Shown one piece after another: positions 17,523 through 25,846 of a DNA stretch of 64,000 bases; position 1 is the first letter of the stretch; the number at the start of each line of letters is the position of its first letter. A program made the translations under genes and the position numbers. Below the pieces are notes generated by a model. The model was not told where the DNA came from, did not search any database, and saw only the letters and a list, made by a program, of their open reading frames with translations. This stretch comes from Streptomyces sp. 11x1 (GTDB lineage Bacteria; Actinomycetota; Actinomycetes; Streptomycetales; Streptomycetaceae): contig NZ_CP122458.1 in the NCBI RefSeq assembly GCF_032598905.1, positions 9,511,001 to 9,575,000 of the forward strand, written 5' to 3'.

Positions 17523-18254
17523 GTGATCGAGACAACACCTCCCTCCGTGGACGTCGTGCTGCCCTGCCTCGACGAGGCCGAAGCCCTGCCCTGGGTGCTG
17601 CACCGTATCCCGCCCGGCTGGCGCGCGATCGTGGTCGACAACGGCTCCACCGACGGATCCCCCGACATCGCCCGCGACCTCGGGGCGCATGTGGTCCACG
17701 AGCCGCGCCGCGGCTTCGGCGCCGCCTGCCACGCGGGGCTGACCGCCGCGACGGCCGACGTGGTCTGCTTCTGCGGCTGCGACGCCTCCCTCGACCCCCG
17801 CCTGCTGCCGGCTGTCGCCGGACCCGTCCTCGACGGCTCCATCGACCTGGCGCTGGGGCGACGCCGGCCCACCGCTCTCGGGGCCTGGCCCCTGCACGCT
17901 CGGCTCGCCAATCTCGAACTGGCACGGCTGATCCGCCGTCGTACCGGCCTGCGCCTGCGCGACCTGGGCCCGATGCGGGCGGCTCGCCGCGAAGCGCTGC
18001 TGGGCCTGGGCCTGAGCGATCGCCGCTCCGGCTACCCGCTGCAGATGGTGGTCCGGGCCGCCGACGCCGGCTGGCGCATTCAGGAGACGGACGTGCCGTA
18101 CCACCCGCGTACGGGCCGTTCGAAGGTCACCGGTACCTGGCGGGGCACCTGGCAGGCGGTCCGTGACATGCGTGCCGTTCTCGCCGAGCAGCCGGCCGGT
18201 ACCGGTCACACCTCAACCGGCCCGGACGTACCGATTGCAGGAGGCGCGCGGTGA
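17523..18254 (+). CDS. Family 2 glycosyltransferase (soluble, dolichol-phosphate-sugar-synthase-like)
   Basis: A 243-residue GT-A fold transferase. VDVVLPCLDEAEALP opens the nucleotide-binding domain, VVDNGSTDGS is the second signature, and FCGCDASLDP replaces the usual DxD-containing segment. ETDVPYHPRTGRSKVTG is the conserved C-terminal loop. There are no membrane helices. GTG 17523 is chosen because the upstream extension from ATG 17478 adds only non-conserved residues and overlaps the promoter region. The stop overlaps the next gene as GTGA. It probably moves a sugar from a nucleotide donor to a lipid or small-molecule acceptor made by this cluster. Confidence 0.85.
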   Translation: MIETTPPSVDVVLPCLDEAEALPWVLHRIPPGWRAIVVDNGSTDGSPDIARDLGAHVVHEPRRGFGAACHAGLTAATADVVCFCGCDASLDPRLLPAVAGPVLDGSIDLALGRRRPTALGAWPLHARLANLELARLIRRRTGLRLRDLGPMRAARREALLGLGLSDRRSGYPLQMVVRAADAGWRIQETDVPYHPRTGRSKVTGTWRGTWQAVRDMRAVLAEQPAGTGHTSTGPDVPIAGGAR

Positions 18255-18898
18255 ACACCGTCACGGCAGCGGCCACACTGCTGATCATCGCCAAGGAACC
18301 GGTCCCCGGCCGCGTCAAGACCCGGCTCACGCCGCCCTACACGCCATACGAGGCGGCGGCCCTGGCCGAGGCCGCACTCACCGACACCCTCCACACCCTG
18401 CTCCGGGTCCCGGCCCGGCGCCGGGTGCTCGTCCTCGACGGAACGCCGGGCCCTTGGCTGCCGCCAGGTTTCGACATCGTCCCGCAGGTGTCAGGAGGGC
18501 TGGACGAGCGGATCGCGGGCGCCTTCGCCCTCTGCGACGACGGGCCGGCACTGCTGGTCGGCATGGACACCCCGCAGCTCACTGCCGGCCTGCTGGCCGA
18601 TGTCGGCACGGACGGCCACGACGCCTGGTTCGGCCCGGCCGCCGACGGCGGCTTCTGGGCTCTCGGTCTCGCCGACCCCTCCCACGCCGGGGCTCTCGTC
18701 CGGGGCGTACCGATGTCCACCGACCACACCGGCGCGATCCAACGGCGCAGACTCGTCGAGGCCGGGCTGACGGTCCGCGACCTCCCACTGCTGCGGGACG
18801 TCGACACCGCGTCCGATGCCGCCTCGGTCGCCGGTCTGTGTCCACCCGGCTCGAACTTCGCCACCGTCCTGGACTCGCTCGCGGAGGTGACCCGGTGA
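18251..18898 (+). CDS. DUF2064 (TIGR04282-type) nucleotidyl/glycosyl-transferase-like protein
   Basis: A 215-residue protein of the DUF2064 family, which has a glycosyltransferase/nucleotidyltransferase-like fold. LLIIAKEPVPGRVKTRLTPP is the defining N-terminal motif, followed by LLVGMDTPQLTAGLL and WFGPAADGGFWALGL. Its gene overlaps both neighbours by 4 bases, so the three proteins are probably made together. In other bacteria the family is linked to a family 2 glycosyltransferase and a methyltransferase in pathways annotated as arsenosugar or selenium/radical-SAM-associated. Nothing else here points to arsenic, so the chemistry is open. Confidence 0.85.
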   Translation: MNTVTAAATLLIIAKEPVPGRVKTRLTPPYTPYEAAALAEAALTDTLHTLLRVPARRRVLVLDGTPGPWLPPGFDIVPQVSGGLDERIAGAFALCDDGPALLVGMDTPQLTAGLLADVGTDGHDAWFGPAADGGFWALGLADPSHAGALVRGVPMSTDHTGAIQRRRLVEAGLTVRDLPLLRDVDTASDAASVAGLCPPGSNFATVLDSLAEVTR

Positions 18899-19824
18899 CC
18901 GGGTCGGCTGTCGGTACGGAATCCGTCGTCCAGCCGGCGGAACGAAGCGACACGGCGTCCCGGCCGCAGACGGGCGTTCAGCTGCCCGAGCGGCTCATCG
19001 TGCCCGCGCCTTGCGCCGACCGCTTCGTGACGTCCGTGGCGCCGGGCGAGCCCTGGACGGACGACCCTTACGCCCAGGCCCTGCGTGCCGGCCGGGGCCC
19101 GCTGTACCTGCGCAGCCTGGGGCCCCTCACCCCGGGGGAGGCCGAGCTGCTTCCACTGGAGGTGGAGCGCTGGTGCGCCGCCCCCGACGCCGCCGACACC
19201 GAAGTGCTGGGCCGTTGCACCGGCCCCGTCCTGGACGTCGGCTGCGGTCCGGGGCGGCTGGTGGCCGCCCTGGCCGCACGTGGTGTCACAGCCCTCGGTG
19301 TGGACGTCAGCCCGGCCGCCGTCGCCCGGACCCGGCGCCACGGCGGAGCCGCCCTACGGCGCTCCGTCTTCGACCGCCTGCCGAGAGAGGGCCGCTGGGG
19401 CACGGTCCTGCTGATGGACGGCAACGTCGGCATCGGGGGCGACCCGGCCGCCCTCCTCACCCGCCTGCGCGACCTCCTCCGCCCCGGTGGCCGCCTCCTG
19501 GCCGAGGCGGCGGGCGAAGACGTGGACCAGCGTCTCACCGTCCGAGTGGAGGACGCCCACGGCCGCCACGGCCTCCCCTTCCCCTGGGCTCGCGTCGGCA
19601 CGACCGCCCTGCTGCGCGCGGCCGACTCCACCGGCTGGATCCTCACCGGCCGATGGAGCGTCGACAGGCGCTCCTTCCTGGAACTCCACCGCCCCACGTC
19701 GGAGCGCCAGGAGCCGGACGCGGCCCGGGACGGGCACGTCGCGCCGCCCGACCACACCCCCACAACTGGTGAGGGGCCACAGGTCAACGGCCCGTCCGAG
19801 CTCCATGGGCACAGGGTTCGGTGA
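18895..19824 (+). CDS. Class I SAM-dependent methyltransferase
   Basis: A 309-residue protein whose GTG start overlaps the DUF2064 stop. Motif I is VLDVGCGPGRLVAAL, motif II is ALGVDVSP, and GRWGTVLLMDGNVGIGGDP and LLRPGGRLLAE complete the Rossmann core. An N-terminal extension (about 1-100) carries PWTDDPYAQALRAGRGPLYL, and a C-terminal tail rich in Pro and acidic residues looks disordered. As the third gene of the tight operon it probably methylates the product of the two transferases. Confidence 0.87.
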   Translation: MTGSAVGTESVVQPAERSDTASRPQTGVQLPERLIVPAPCADRFVTSVAPGEPWTDDPYAQALRAGRGPLYLRSLGPLTPGEAELLPLEVERWCAAPDAADTEVLGRCTGPVLDVGCGPGRLVAALAARGVTALGVDVSPAAVARTRRHGGAALRRSVFDRLPREGRWGTVLLMDGNVGIGGDPAALLTRLRDLLRPGGRLLAEAAGEDVDQRLTVRVEDAHGRHGLPFPWARVGTTALLRAADSTGWILTGRWSVDRRSFLELHRPTSERQEPDAARDGHVAPPDHTPTTGEGPQVNGPSELHGHRVR

Positions 19825-20447
19825 CGTACCGTCAGCCTGGTCGCGGTGCACGGACTCCGCGGCCGACTGCGGTGCCCAGAATTCGAGATCATCCCTGCGG
19901 GCTCGGCGTGGGGGGCTTGCGCAGCGCAGCAGTATTGACGGAGCGTCTGGAACCAGGGCCTTCGGATCGGTGGTGCCTTGCCGGTGTCACGCTTGCCGAG
20001 ACGGGCCGACCTCGGATCCTCCGCACGCTGTAAGAGTTCCGCCCCGACCGGACATCACCCGGTGATCTACCCTGCGGACGGCTACACCACCGAGAAGGCG
20101 GCCTGCGCGGCCATCGGCTCCAGGCCCGTGACGGGTGGCTGACGCCGGCCGGGACAGCTGACGCAGGCCCGCCGCGAGCGGCCTGGGGTTCGCCACATCG
20201 CCGGGTCGGCCCTGCTCAGCGGCCGGGAGCTGCACCGACCGCGGAACCGGCTCGTGCCGCCCATGGCGCCGGGTTGCTGAGTCCTCGCGCCCTCCACCCG
20301 ACGCGACTCAATCCGGTTCCGCCTCTGGCCGAGGCTCTTCCTTCGTCACTTCGGGCGATCGGCTGCCGCGGGCGTCGTGGCCGCAGTCGGTGGCCCGTCC
20401 GGGTTCTGCGGGCCGCACGTCCTCAGGACGATGGTCCCGGCCCGTCC
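19825..20447. other. Gene-free region between two convergent units
   Basis: About 620 bases. No open frame on either strand has recognisable features or a ribosome site. It separates the methyltransferase (plus strand) from the copper-resistance-like gene (minus strand), so it should contain terminators, but no strong hairpin stood out. Confidence 0.4.
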
Positions 20448-22268
20448 TCACGAGGCGATCTCGACGGTCTTGGAGACGGTGACCTGGTCGATGTCCGAGA
20501 CGCGGACGGTGGCCCGCATCATCCATGTTCCGGCGAGGGGGAGGTCGAGGGTGTCACTGCCCCAGTAGCCGCTCTGGTCGACGAGTTCGGCATCGAGCGG
20601 GCCGACGCGTTTGTCGGTCTGGGTGAAGGTGAGGCGTAGTTCGGGGATGGCGATGAGGCCGCCGTCGGCACCGAATACGACGGCCTCGACCACGTTCCGG
20701 CCGACCCGGCCCGGTTCCAGGGTGATCTGCACCCTGCCGCTCCCGGCCGGAGCGCCCGTGTCGAACGGGACCACGGTCAGGTTCACGTCCGGCTGTCCGG
20801 ACACCGTGGAGGCTCGCGCCGCCTCGACTGTGGCCCGCCCCGGTTGGCTGCCCGTCAGCACGGTCGTGAGCGCGAGCACTGCCACACCGATGACGGCCTC
20901 CGCGAGCACGGACCTGCGCAGCCCGCGCCGGCCGCCCTCAGAGCCGATGCCGGCTGCTTCAGGCACGGCACCGGGGCCGTCCTTCGTCGGCGGGTCGGGA
21001 GGTGTGCCTTGGCCGCTGCCCGCGGTGACGAGCACGGGTTGTACCGGGGGCACGCGCAGTAGCCGCCCAGTCCAGCTCCGGGAGTACGACGCCGCCGTCA
21101 GCATGAGGATCACGGTCCCGGTCTTCAGCGCGAGCACCCTGCCGTAGGGGGTGGTGAACGCGTCCCAGGAACCGAGGCCGCGCCAGGACTGGTAGATGCC
21201 GGTGGCCGCCAGTACGCCCACGGCACCGAGGGCGAGCCGGGAGAAGCGACCGACGACGGCGGGCCGGAGCGGGACGGCGGCCGGTGCCCGGTACAGCGTG
21301 ACCAGCAGTGCGGTCAGCCCGCCGAGCCAAACGGACATGGCCAGGAGGTGCAGTGCGGCGGACGTCATCGCGGCCGGCACCTGGATGCCCGTCGAGGCGT
21401 GCTCGGCCGCTGCCCAGGTCGTGGCCAGAGCGAGGGTGAGGGCGATGCCCACCGTGACCGTGCGCCGGTCGTGTCGCTCTTCGGACCTGCCGTGCCTCAG
21501 GAGCATGGCGACCAGCAGGAGTAGAGCGAGACGGACCAGCAGTGCGATGCCCGGTCGGCTGCCCACCGTGTCGCGCAGAAGTCGAGGGTCGAGCACACCA
21601 GCCGGTCCGTCTCCGCTCGCGTACGGACCGCGCATCAGCAGCAGCGCGGTCGTCGCCAGTGTCAGGGCCCACCAGCCGGCCAGGAACGGGCCGCGCAACG
21701 CCTGCGTGGCCCCGGCACCGGGACGGCAGACCTGCACGAACACGGCGGTGCCGATCAGCAGGGCCAGGCCCCCGTAGGCGACGTAGCGGCCGATGCCGTA
21801 CAGCACGTCGATCGACGGGGCCACGGCAGGCTCGGCGGCGGATGCGGCGCGGGTCTGCGAAGGCGTGCCGACGGAGAAGGTGAAGGCACCGGAGACGGCG
21901 TGGCTGTCCTCGGAAAGCACCCGCCAGGAGACCGTGTACGTGCCCTGCTGCAGACCGTCGGTCAGGGGCACGCGCGCGGTGTCGGCCCTACCGTCCGCAC
22001 GCACGGGGTCGCCGGCGGTCACCGGTCGGCTGTCAGGGTCGAGGACGCGCACCGAGTCCTCGGTGAGCGCGACGGACTCGCTGAAGGAGACCGTGACGTG
22101 TTCCGGCGCGGTCTTCAGCACCGTGCCCTCGCGCGGGTCGCTGCCGGTCAGCACCGCGTGAGCGGAGGCGGGTGCCACGCCGGCGAGGAGGGTACCGGCC
22201 AGCAGCACAACCACCACCAGCAGTGCCTTGCCCATGCGCTGTGTGTGTTGCGTCTGTTGTCGTTCCAC
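20448..22268 (-). CDS. CopC-CopD fusion, copper transport/resistance membrane protein
   Basis: A 606-residue fusion. A signal peptide (to about residue 36, ending APASA) is followed by a CopC domain starting at HAVLTGSDPREG; the N-terminal His and the later SEDSHAVSGAFTF are typical copper(II) ligands. A CopD membrane domain with about eight helices follows (IDVLYGIGRYVAYGGLALL, LHLLAMSVWLGGLTALL), then a periplasmic C-terminal domain (about 490-606). GTG 22268 is chosen because CCGGAG lies 8 bases upstream; ATG 22235 is the alternative and lacks a ribosome site. The role is probably copper delivery or uptake across the membrane. No copper-responsive regulator is adjacent. Confidence 0.88.
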   Translation of the reverse strand: MERQQTQHTQRMGKALLVVVVLLAGTLLAGVAPASAHAVLTGSDPREGTVLKTAPEHVTVSFSESVALTEDSVRVLDPDSRPVTAGDPVRADGRADTARVPLTDGLQQGTYTVSWRVLSEDSHAVSGAFTFSVGTPSQTRAASAAEPAVAPSIDVLYGIGRYVAYGGLALLIGTAVFVQVCRPGAGATQALRGPFLAGWWALTLATTALLLMRGPYASGDGPAGVLDPRLLRDTVGSRPGIALLVRLALLLLVAMLLRHGRSEERHDRRTVTVGIALTLALATTWAAAEHASTGIQVPAAMTSAALHLLAMSVWLGGLTALLVTLYRAPAAVPLRPAVVGRFSRLALGAVGVLAATGIYQSWRGLGSWDAFTTPYGRVLALKTGTVILMLTAASYSRSWTGRLLRVPPVQPVLVTAGSGQGTPPDPPTKDGPGAVPEAAGIGSEGGRRGLRRSVLAEAVIGVAVLALTTVLTGSQPGRATVEAARASTVSGQPDVNLTVVPFDTGAPAGSGRVQITLEPGRVGRNVVEAVVFGADGGLIAIPELRLTFTQTDKRVGPLDAELVDQSGYWGSDTLDLPLAGTWMMRATVRVSDIDQVTVSKTVEIAS

Positions 22269-22500
22269 TTCATGTCTCCGGAGCGGTTCTTGGATCTGGC
22301 GAGCGTGCTGCACGCCTGTGCAGGTGTCCGGCACCGTGTCGTTCGAGGGCGGGGTGTCTCCGGCCGCGGGGGCGGCACGCGAAGGCACCCCGTACCGGAG
22401 GACGCCCGACGCCTGACCAGCCACCAGGTGCCGCCCCCGGTACGACCGGCACGGCGATCAGGGAGCCGGTGAGCAGTTGGGTGGTTGAGGAGGCGTCCGT
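22269..22500. other. Promoter region of the CopC-CopD gene
   Basis: About 230 bases between two apparently divergent starts. It must hold the promoter of the copper-type gene. I see no site that I could assign to a CsoR-type repressor. Confidence 0.3.
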
Positions 22501-22800
22501 GTGACGGAGCTCCTTTCGGCAGGCGGGACGTCGGCGGTCGTCTTCGTGGATGAGCCTGGCGCTGGCGCCCCGCCGGGCTGGCGCCTGGGGACGGACCGTT
22601 GTGGGCGTGCGAGCCTCGCTGTGACCGCGACGGTCACTGGCGATTTCGGCGACGTACGTCGGACATTCGGGTACGCCATCCTGCGGGGCCGGGGTTCCGG
22701 CGGCGTTGGCGGCGGGTGGCGGGCAGCGCCGACGGCCGCCGTCCTGCCGAGCATCGACACACAGCCGTCGACGGCCCTCAGCCGGATGGCGGAGCCGTGA
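22501..22800 (+). CDS. Possible small hypothetical protein
   Basis: A 99-codon frame starting at GTG behind a strong GAGGAGG site 7 bases upstream (22487-22493), with mostly G or C in third codon positions. The product begins MTELLSAGGTSAVVFVDEP and has no recognisable domain, signal or membrane segment. Its end overlaps the end of the minus-strand gene at 22778 by 23 bases. It may be a real small gene or a chance open frame. Confidence 0.3.
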   Translation: MTELLSAGGTSAVVFVDEPGAGAPPGWRLGTDRCGRASLAVTATVTGDFGDVRRTFGYAILRGRGSGGVGGGWRAAPTAAVLPSIDTQPSTALSRMAEP

Positions 22801-23293
22801 TGTGGGGTGTGTCTGCGGGCCATGCGGAGGGAGCCTGCTCCGACTGCTGTGAGACGGTGTCGTCCTCTCCGTCGTGTGGGTCGCCGGGGGCCGCCAGCTG
22901 GGAGCAGAGACCGAGGGCGAGAGTGATCGCGGTGGCCGTTCCCAGTGCACGGACGATGCGGCGGCACTTTGCTAGGCCGTCCAGCTCCCGCCAGGGCGAG
23001 CGGGGGCGGGGCTCGGTGGGCTGCCACAGCTCACCGACGGCTCCCGTCCCGTCGAGCGAGGCGGGCCTTTGCCGGAGAGGGCTTGTAGGACGCCTTCGTG
23101 TATGTCCTCCCCCCTGGGGACGGGAGGGCGGGCTGGCCGTCCGAGACGCCGTCCCACGTTCCGCGGCGGAGAGCTCCTTGGGCGCGGTTTCCCGTATCGC
23201 GTGTTCGCTGTCGGTCAGGAATCTGTGCCAGACCTCATCCGCGGCGGGTGGTCTGAGGCCATCGCCGTCCGGTGTCTGGTCTCCGTCCGGCAT
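22778..23293 (-). CDS. Small single-pass membrane protein, streptomycete-specific type
   Basis: A 171-residue protein. An N-terminal segment ADEVWHRFLTDSEHAIRETAP resembles the start of a group of small Streptomyces membrane proteins I recall. A basic linker precedes GELWQPTEPRPRSPWRELDG, then one membrane helix (RIVRALGTATAITLALGLC) and a short Ser/Glu-rich outer tail. ATG 23293 is chosen because similarity to the group starts soon after it. Function is unknown. The TTGCAC-A-GTGCAA palindrome at 23539-23551 lies about 250 bases upstream. Confidence 0.6.
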   Translation of the reverse strand: MPDGDQTPDGDGLRPPAADEVWHRFLTDSEHAIRETAPKELSAAERGTASRTASPPSRPQGGGHTRRRPTSPLRQRPASLDGTGAVGELWQPTEPRPRSPWRELDGLAKCRRIVRALGTATAITLALGLCSQLAAPGDPHDGEDDTVSQQSEQAPSAWPADTPHITAPPSG

Positions 23294-23749
23294 GCGAGCG
23301 GTCACGCCGCACCTTCCGTTCCCCACTTCTGGCCGGCGACCCCGTTGCGCGCCGGACTCCTGGCAGGAGCTGACGCCCCGTGGTCTCCTGTGGTCTGCCA
23401 CGGCCTTGGGGGCCGTGTTGAGCGCGGACCGGTTGGCGGGGCCTCCGGCGACCGACGCGTCGATGTTCACCTCGGTATTCCGCCGTCGTCACTCCCGGGC
23501 GTCCGGCGGTCCGCCGCCGGGCGGGCCCCATCTGATGATTGCACAGTGCAAAGCGGGAGCGCCAGCAGGGGGACCGTCGTGAAGCGCCGACGGCGATCTG
23601 GGGGCCCGTGGTGGTCGTCATACCGACGTCAGGGTTATTACGAGAACCTGACACGGAGGCTGAACCCCTTCAGGCGCAGGCGCCTCATCGGTGACTCTGG
23701 TTCAACCCGCCACTGTTCGAGGGTGGCAGACGGGTTCGAGGAGTGAGTT
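23294..23749. other. Divergent intergenic region with palindromes
   Basis: About 450 bases with no supportable gene. It contains TTGCAC-A-GTGCAA (23539-23551) and a short AGGCGC/GCGCCT hairpin around 23671-23684. Just before the beta-propeller gene there is a GCCAC/GTGGC hairpin. Any of these could serve the divergent genes at 23293 and 23750. Confidence 0.4.
23539..23551. promoter_or_regulatory. Candidate operator TTGCAC-A-GTGCAA
   Basis: A perfect 6-base-arm palindrome around one central base, in the region between divergent genes. Its TTGCA/TGCAA core resembles the site at 2750-2764. No binding protein can be assigned. Confidence 0.35.
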
Positions 23750-24964
23750 ATGAGCAGGCACACCTGGCGCAGGTCCCCGTTACAGGTCCGGCTGACAGTC
23801 GCCGGAGCCGTGGCCCTGGCCACGGCGGCGGCCGCGGTGACGGTGACCGTGGCCTCGGCGGGGGAGACCACCCGCCGGTACCCGGGTTCCGGGCAGGTCG
23901 GCGCCGACCACGCGGTGTTCGTGCAGGGCAACGAACTCGACGGCAACACCATCCACGTCTTCAAGCGGGGGGACGACGGCACGCTGACCGCAGCGGGCCG
24001 CTACGCCACAGGCGGCAGGGGCGGCGACCAGATCGACGCACCGACCGACTCCCTCGCCTCGCAGGGCTCGCTCGTCTACGACGACCGGTCGGGGCGGCTG
24101 CTGGCGGTCAACGCCGGAAGCGGTACGGTGACCTCGTTCCTGGTCCAGGGGCAGAAGCTGACGGATAGGCAGACAGTGGCCTCCGGGGGCGACTTCCCGG
24201 CGTCGATCACGGTCTCCGGCCGGCTGGCGTACGTCATGAACGCGGGTGGGGAGGGGAGCGTCCAGGGCTTCCGGATCACCTCCGACGGGCTGCAGCCCGT
24301 GCGCGGTTCGCAGCGCTCCCTGGGACTGGACAACGAGGAGGTGCCGCTGTTCAGCAGTTCGCCGGGACAGGTCGCGTTCACCCCGGGCGGTCGCGCGCTC
24401 GTCGTCACCACCAAGTCCGCGAACACCGTCGAGGTCTTCCCCATGGGACGCGACGGGCGCCCCGCGCAGGAACCGGTCGTCAACGAGTCCGCAGGCGGAG
24501 TGCCTTTCGCGATCACCTTCGACCGGGGCGGCCGGATGCTGGTGGCCGAGGCGGAGAAGTCGACGGTCAGCACCTACAAGGTGCGTCGCGACGGCACCCT
24601 GAAGGTCGTTCAGGGCCCGCTGGCCAACGGGCAGGAGACCCTGTGCTGGCTGGAGCGCGCCGGTGACTTCTTCTACGGGGGCAATACCGGCAACTCCACG
24701 GTCAGCGGCTATCGCATGGACAAGCGCGGGCGTCTGACGCTCACGAACGACGTGGGGGTGGCCACGCCCCCGTCGGCCCGGTCCCAGGGCGTCATCGACC
24801 TGGCCGTCACCGAGGACGAGAAGTTCCTGTATGTGCAGAACGCCGTCTCCGGTACGGTCGACGGCTTCCGTGTGGGCAGGAACGGCTCGCTCACGAAGGT
24901 CACGACCGCCACAGGACTGCCCGCCTTCGCCGAATCCGGAATGGAGGGCATCGTCGCGGTGTGA
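23750..24964 (+). CDS. Secreted beta-propeller protein (lactonase-like)
   Basis: A 404-residue exported protein. A basic start and hydrophobic signal segment (about 15-35, ending ASAGE) are followed by repeated blades of the seven-bladed lactonase-like propeller. Examples are GTVTSFLVQGQKLT, GSVQGFRITSDGLQPV, NTVEVFPMGRDGRP, STVSTYKVRRDGTL and GTVDGFRVGRNGSLTKV, spaced about 50 residues apart. The ATG follows GAGGAG. The fold is shared by 6-phosphogluconolactonase-like and other binding propellers, and an enzymatic role is not supported by visible active-site residues. It stands alone. Confidence 0.82.
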   Translation: MSRHTWRRSPLQVRLTVAGAVALATAAAAVTVTVASAGETTRRYPGSGQVGADHAVFVQGNELDGNTIHVFKRGDDGTLTAAGRYATGGRGGDQIDAPTDSLASQGSLVYDDRSGRLLAVNAGSGTVTSFLVQGQKLTDRQTVASGGDFPASITVSGRLAYVMNAGGEGSVQGFRITSDGLQPVRGSQRSLGLDNEEVPLFSSSPGQVAFTPGGRALVVTTKSANTVEVFPMGRDGRPAQEPVVNESAGGVPFAITFDRGGRMLVAEAEKSTVSTYKVRRDGTLKVVQGPLANGQETLCWLERAGDFFYGGNTGNSTVSGYRMDKRGRLTLTNDVGVATPPSARSQGVIDLAVTEDEKFLYVQNAVSGTVDGFRVGRNGSLTKVTTATGLPAFAESGMEGIVAV

Positions 24965-25177
24965 CGGGAAAACGGTCACCGCGGTGCGGCGCCCCGGAGT
25001 TGACCCAGGGCGCCAGGCCGCTCCGGCCAGATCACAGCGCGTCGTTGAAACCTTCTTTCAGAGGGCCGGAACGGAGGGCCGGGTGAGGACCACCGTTCGC
25101 CGGGAATCCAGGAATGCGGTTGAAGCAGCCCGTGATCGTCACTCCCGGCCAAGCCGAGGGGATGGCGGACGGGCTGC

Positions 25178-25684
25178 TCAGCGCAGATGCTGTTCGGCCG
25201 CGTGGATCCGTACGAACGGGATGGCTCTGCCCGCCTCTCGGAACGATGCCGTGGTGCCGTCCACGGTCAGACCCATGAAGGCGCACAGTCGGAGGGCGGT
25301 CCGTGGATGTCGCGCCGCGAACTGGACCATGGTCTCTGCCCCTTCTTCCGGGGTGAGGAATTGTGCGTCGACCGCGTAGTGGCGATTCCCTATCTGGACG
25401 ACGGTCTGCGGTCGGCTGCGCAGGTTGCGGTACCAGTCCGCCGTTGGACCGAAGCCGGATGCAACCGTCCAACTGCCACCTGCCGGATCGCGCGCCACCA
25501 CCTCCAGAACCACATGGCGGTCGGCTCCGGTGACGCGGCCGATGTGGTGAAGCAGCAGGAACCGTCCGCCGAAGAGGGGCCCCAATCCCGCACGGAACAA
25601 CAGGATCGGCAGCCGCAGGGCGAAGCGTCTCCATCCGGAGGGGAGTCGGGGGCGGTGCGGGGCGTCGCCTTCCGGTCGCCGCAT
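25178..25684 (-). CDS. Deazaflavin-dependent nitroreductase-family protein
   Basis: A 168-residue protein of the Ddn/split beta-barrel family, which uses F420 or flavin in actinobacteria. LLLHHIGRVTGADRHVVLEVV is the N-terminal strand pair, WTVASGFGPTADWYRNLRSRP the cofactor-binding helix, and GNRHYAVDAQFLTPEEGAE follows. ATG 25684 is chosen because GGAG lies 7 bases upstream; ATG 25723 is in frame but has no ribosome site. It is divergent from the PP2C phosphatase gene with a 162-base gap. The CAATCCTTGCATA element lies 81 bases upstream of its start. The substrate is unknown. Confidence 0.85.
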   Translation of the reverse strand: MRRPEGDAPHRPRLPSGWRRFALRLPILLFRAGLGPLFGGRFLLLHHIGRVTGADRHVVLEVVARDPAGGSWTVASGFGPTADWYRNLRSRPQTVVQIGNRHYAVDAQFLTPEEGAETMVQFAARHPRTALRLCAFMGLTVDGTTASFREAGRAIPFVRIHAAEQHLR

Positions 25685-25764
25685 TGGGTCTCCATGAGCC
25701 GGTGGAATGTCGGATCTCGGCATCGATTGGGTAAAGGGCCGGAGCGAGAGCCGTGCCGTCGCAG

Positions 25765-25777
25765 CAATCCTTGCATA
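25765..25777. promoter_or_regulatory. CAATC-C-TTGCATA element, copy 1
   Basis: A 13-base element that matches the one at 29651-29663 at 12 positions. It lies 81 bases upstream of the start codon of the minus-strand reductase gene, exactly the distance seen at the STAS gene. It also lies 70 bases upstream of the phosphatase start on the other strand. It may be a shared operator or promoter part. Confidence 0.45.
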
Positions 25778-25846
25778 GTCTAAGTGTTGAGGAGGGGTGT
25801 CTGCGCAGGGCGGCTCTCCAGTGCCGCGACACCGCTGGAGAGCGCC

